From contig CP070645.1 in assembly GCA_020354275.1 (NCBI GenBank), positions 911,950 to 917,562 on the forward strand: 5,613 nucleotides of DNA, read 5' to 3'. The notes below the pieces were generated by a model. It was not told the DNA's origin. It searched no databases and worked only from the letters and a program-made list of their open reading frames with translations. Shown here in pieces: positions 4,984 through 5,613 of this stretch. The stretch comes from Dehalococcoidales bacterium (GTDB lineage: Bacteria > Chloroflexota > Dehalococcoidia > Dehalococcoidales > UBA2162). How positions within the stretch are numbered: the first letter of the stretch is position 1; each line of letters starts with the position of its first letter. The translations under genes were made by a program, and so were the position numbers.

Positions 4984-5613
4984 CTATCCGACAACTAACT
5001 CGGCAAAAGAAGAGGGGTAATATCTTCCCTGACCAACATACCTTATACCGCTTATGAGGTCGGTACTGGCCGCCTTCTTGGGGATAAAACCGTATGCTCC
5101 TGATTGCTTGGCGACAATCATGTTCTCTTCCTCGTCGTATTGCGTTAAAATCAAAACCTTCGTCTCCGGGCATTCCTTACTGATTAATTTAGTCGCTTCT
5201 ATCCCGCTCATCACCGGCATCACTATATCCACCAGCGCCACATTGGGCAGAAGCCGCAGCACCTTATCAAAAGCATCCTGCCCGTTATCGGCCTCACCCA
5301 CCACCTCCATGTCCTTCTGCAATGCCAGAACTGAACATATCCCGGCTCTGATCATGGTATGGTCATCTACTACCAGCACCCTTATCCTCTTGGTCAGTGC
5401 TTCAAGCAAGCTCTGGATCCGGGGCACCAGCGAAGCCGGCTCGATTGGCTTGGACAGGTATTCGTCACCGTCCACCTGCACACCCTCAAACCTTCTCCAT
5501 CCTTTCAAGGGCCGTTCCTCATACCGGGCATCGATTACGAGCAGCGGAATGTCTTTATATCTGGGGTGTTGACCCAGCCATTGATACAGAGAGAATGCAT
5601 GGCCAGCCGGAGC
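4984..5613 (-). CDS. Response regulator with two receiver domains and no output domain (N terminus beyond the right edge)
   Basis: The frame is open from the right edge to a TAG at 4986-4984, giving 209 visible residues; no internal start is needed. Residues 1-72 are the second half of a first receiver: strand beta4 DIPLLVIDAR and then GDEYLSKP with conserved Lys55. The position normally Thr or Ser after beta4 is Asp28, so this receiver may be atypical; its phospho-Asp lies outside the window. A second, complete NarL-type receiver spans about 77-195, with Asp83/Asp84, phosphoacceptor Asp129 in ALVDIVMP, Thr157 in LILTQY and Lys179 in FIPKKAAS. The protein ends 14 residues after the last receiver helix (GRYYPSSFAELVVG), where a NarL protein would continue into its LuxR-type helix-turn-helix. 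No such domain is found in any frame after the stop. It could relay phosphate or act through protein contacts, probably with a hybrid kinase encoded outside the window. Confidence 0.88.
   Translation of the reverse strand, partial: APAGHAFSLYQWLGQHPRYKDIPLLVIDARYEERPLKGWRRFEGVQVDGDEYLSKPIEPASLVPRIQSLLEALTKRIRVLVVDDHTMIRAGICSVLALQKDMEVVGEADNGQDAFDKVLRLLPNVALVDIVMPVMSGIEATKLISKECPETKVLILTQYDEEENMIVAKQSGAYGFIPKKAASTDLISGIRYVGQGRYYPSSFAELVVG

Noticed and set aside
4934..5173. Minus-strand ORF after and inside the regulator, considered as a frameshifted output domain
   Set aside because: Its translation shows no LuxR-type helix-turn-helix features, and its upstream half is just an alternate frame of the receiver.
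5054..5572. 172-codon plus-strand ORF opposite the double-receiver protein
   Set aside because: It is a shadow of the receiver-domain gene, with low-complexity Ser/Thr-rich composition and no recognisable domain.

Overview
The window is 5.6 kb of ordinary bacterial chromosome. Shine-Dalgarno sites, sigma70-type promoters, a lipobox and a CCA-encoding tRNA gene all point to a bacterium. No single marker fixes the phylum. The style of the two-component proteins, the CmoA-like methyltransferase and the macroglobulin-like lipoprotein would suit a Chloroflexota/Dehalococcoidia-type or related genome, but that is only an impression. No phage, transposase, CRISPR array or recombinase gene is present.

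Left part (1-2521, all minus strand, GC-richer): an OmpR/PhoB-family response regulator (2521-1847) is followed 55 bp later by its sensor histidine kinase (1791-367). After a further 166 bp comes the start of a secreted lipoprotein (200 to beyond position 1) whose mature N terminus resembles the first domain of bacterial alpha-2-macroglobulins. The regulator has a good promoter (perfect TATAAT) with repeated CAAACAC motifs just upstream. The simplest reading is an envelope-sensing two-component operon, possibly linked to an envelope-defence lipoprotein.

Middle (2522-3059): an intergenic stretch holds a tRNA-Gly(CCC) gene on the plus strand with its own promoter. A second, near-consensus promoter ends almost on the ATG of the next gene. 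A 15-bp perfect inverted repeat flanks the tRNA. One copy lies between the -35 and -10 of the tRNA promoter, and the other overlaps the spacer and -10 of the downstream promoter. This is the most unusual pattern in the window.

Right part (3060-5613): a Cof/type IIB HAD phosphatase (plus, AT-richer, apparently leaderless) is followed by a possible 40-codon gene. The tail of that small ORF overlaps by 8 bp the tail of a class I SAM-dependent methyltransferase on the minus strand. Past a 232-bp gap, a response regulator with two receiver domains and no DNA-binding domain enters from the right edge on the minus strand, with its N terminus outside the window.

Nothing here amounts to a clearly new multi-gene system. 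The observations most worth checking are the inverted repeat shared by two promoters, the leaderless HAD gene, the Gln in the kinase H-box, the output-less double-receiver protein and the small convergent ORF.
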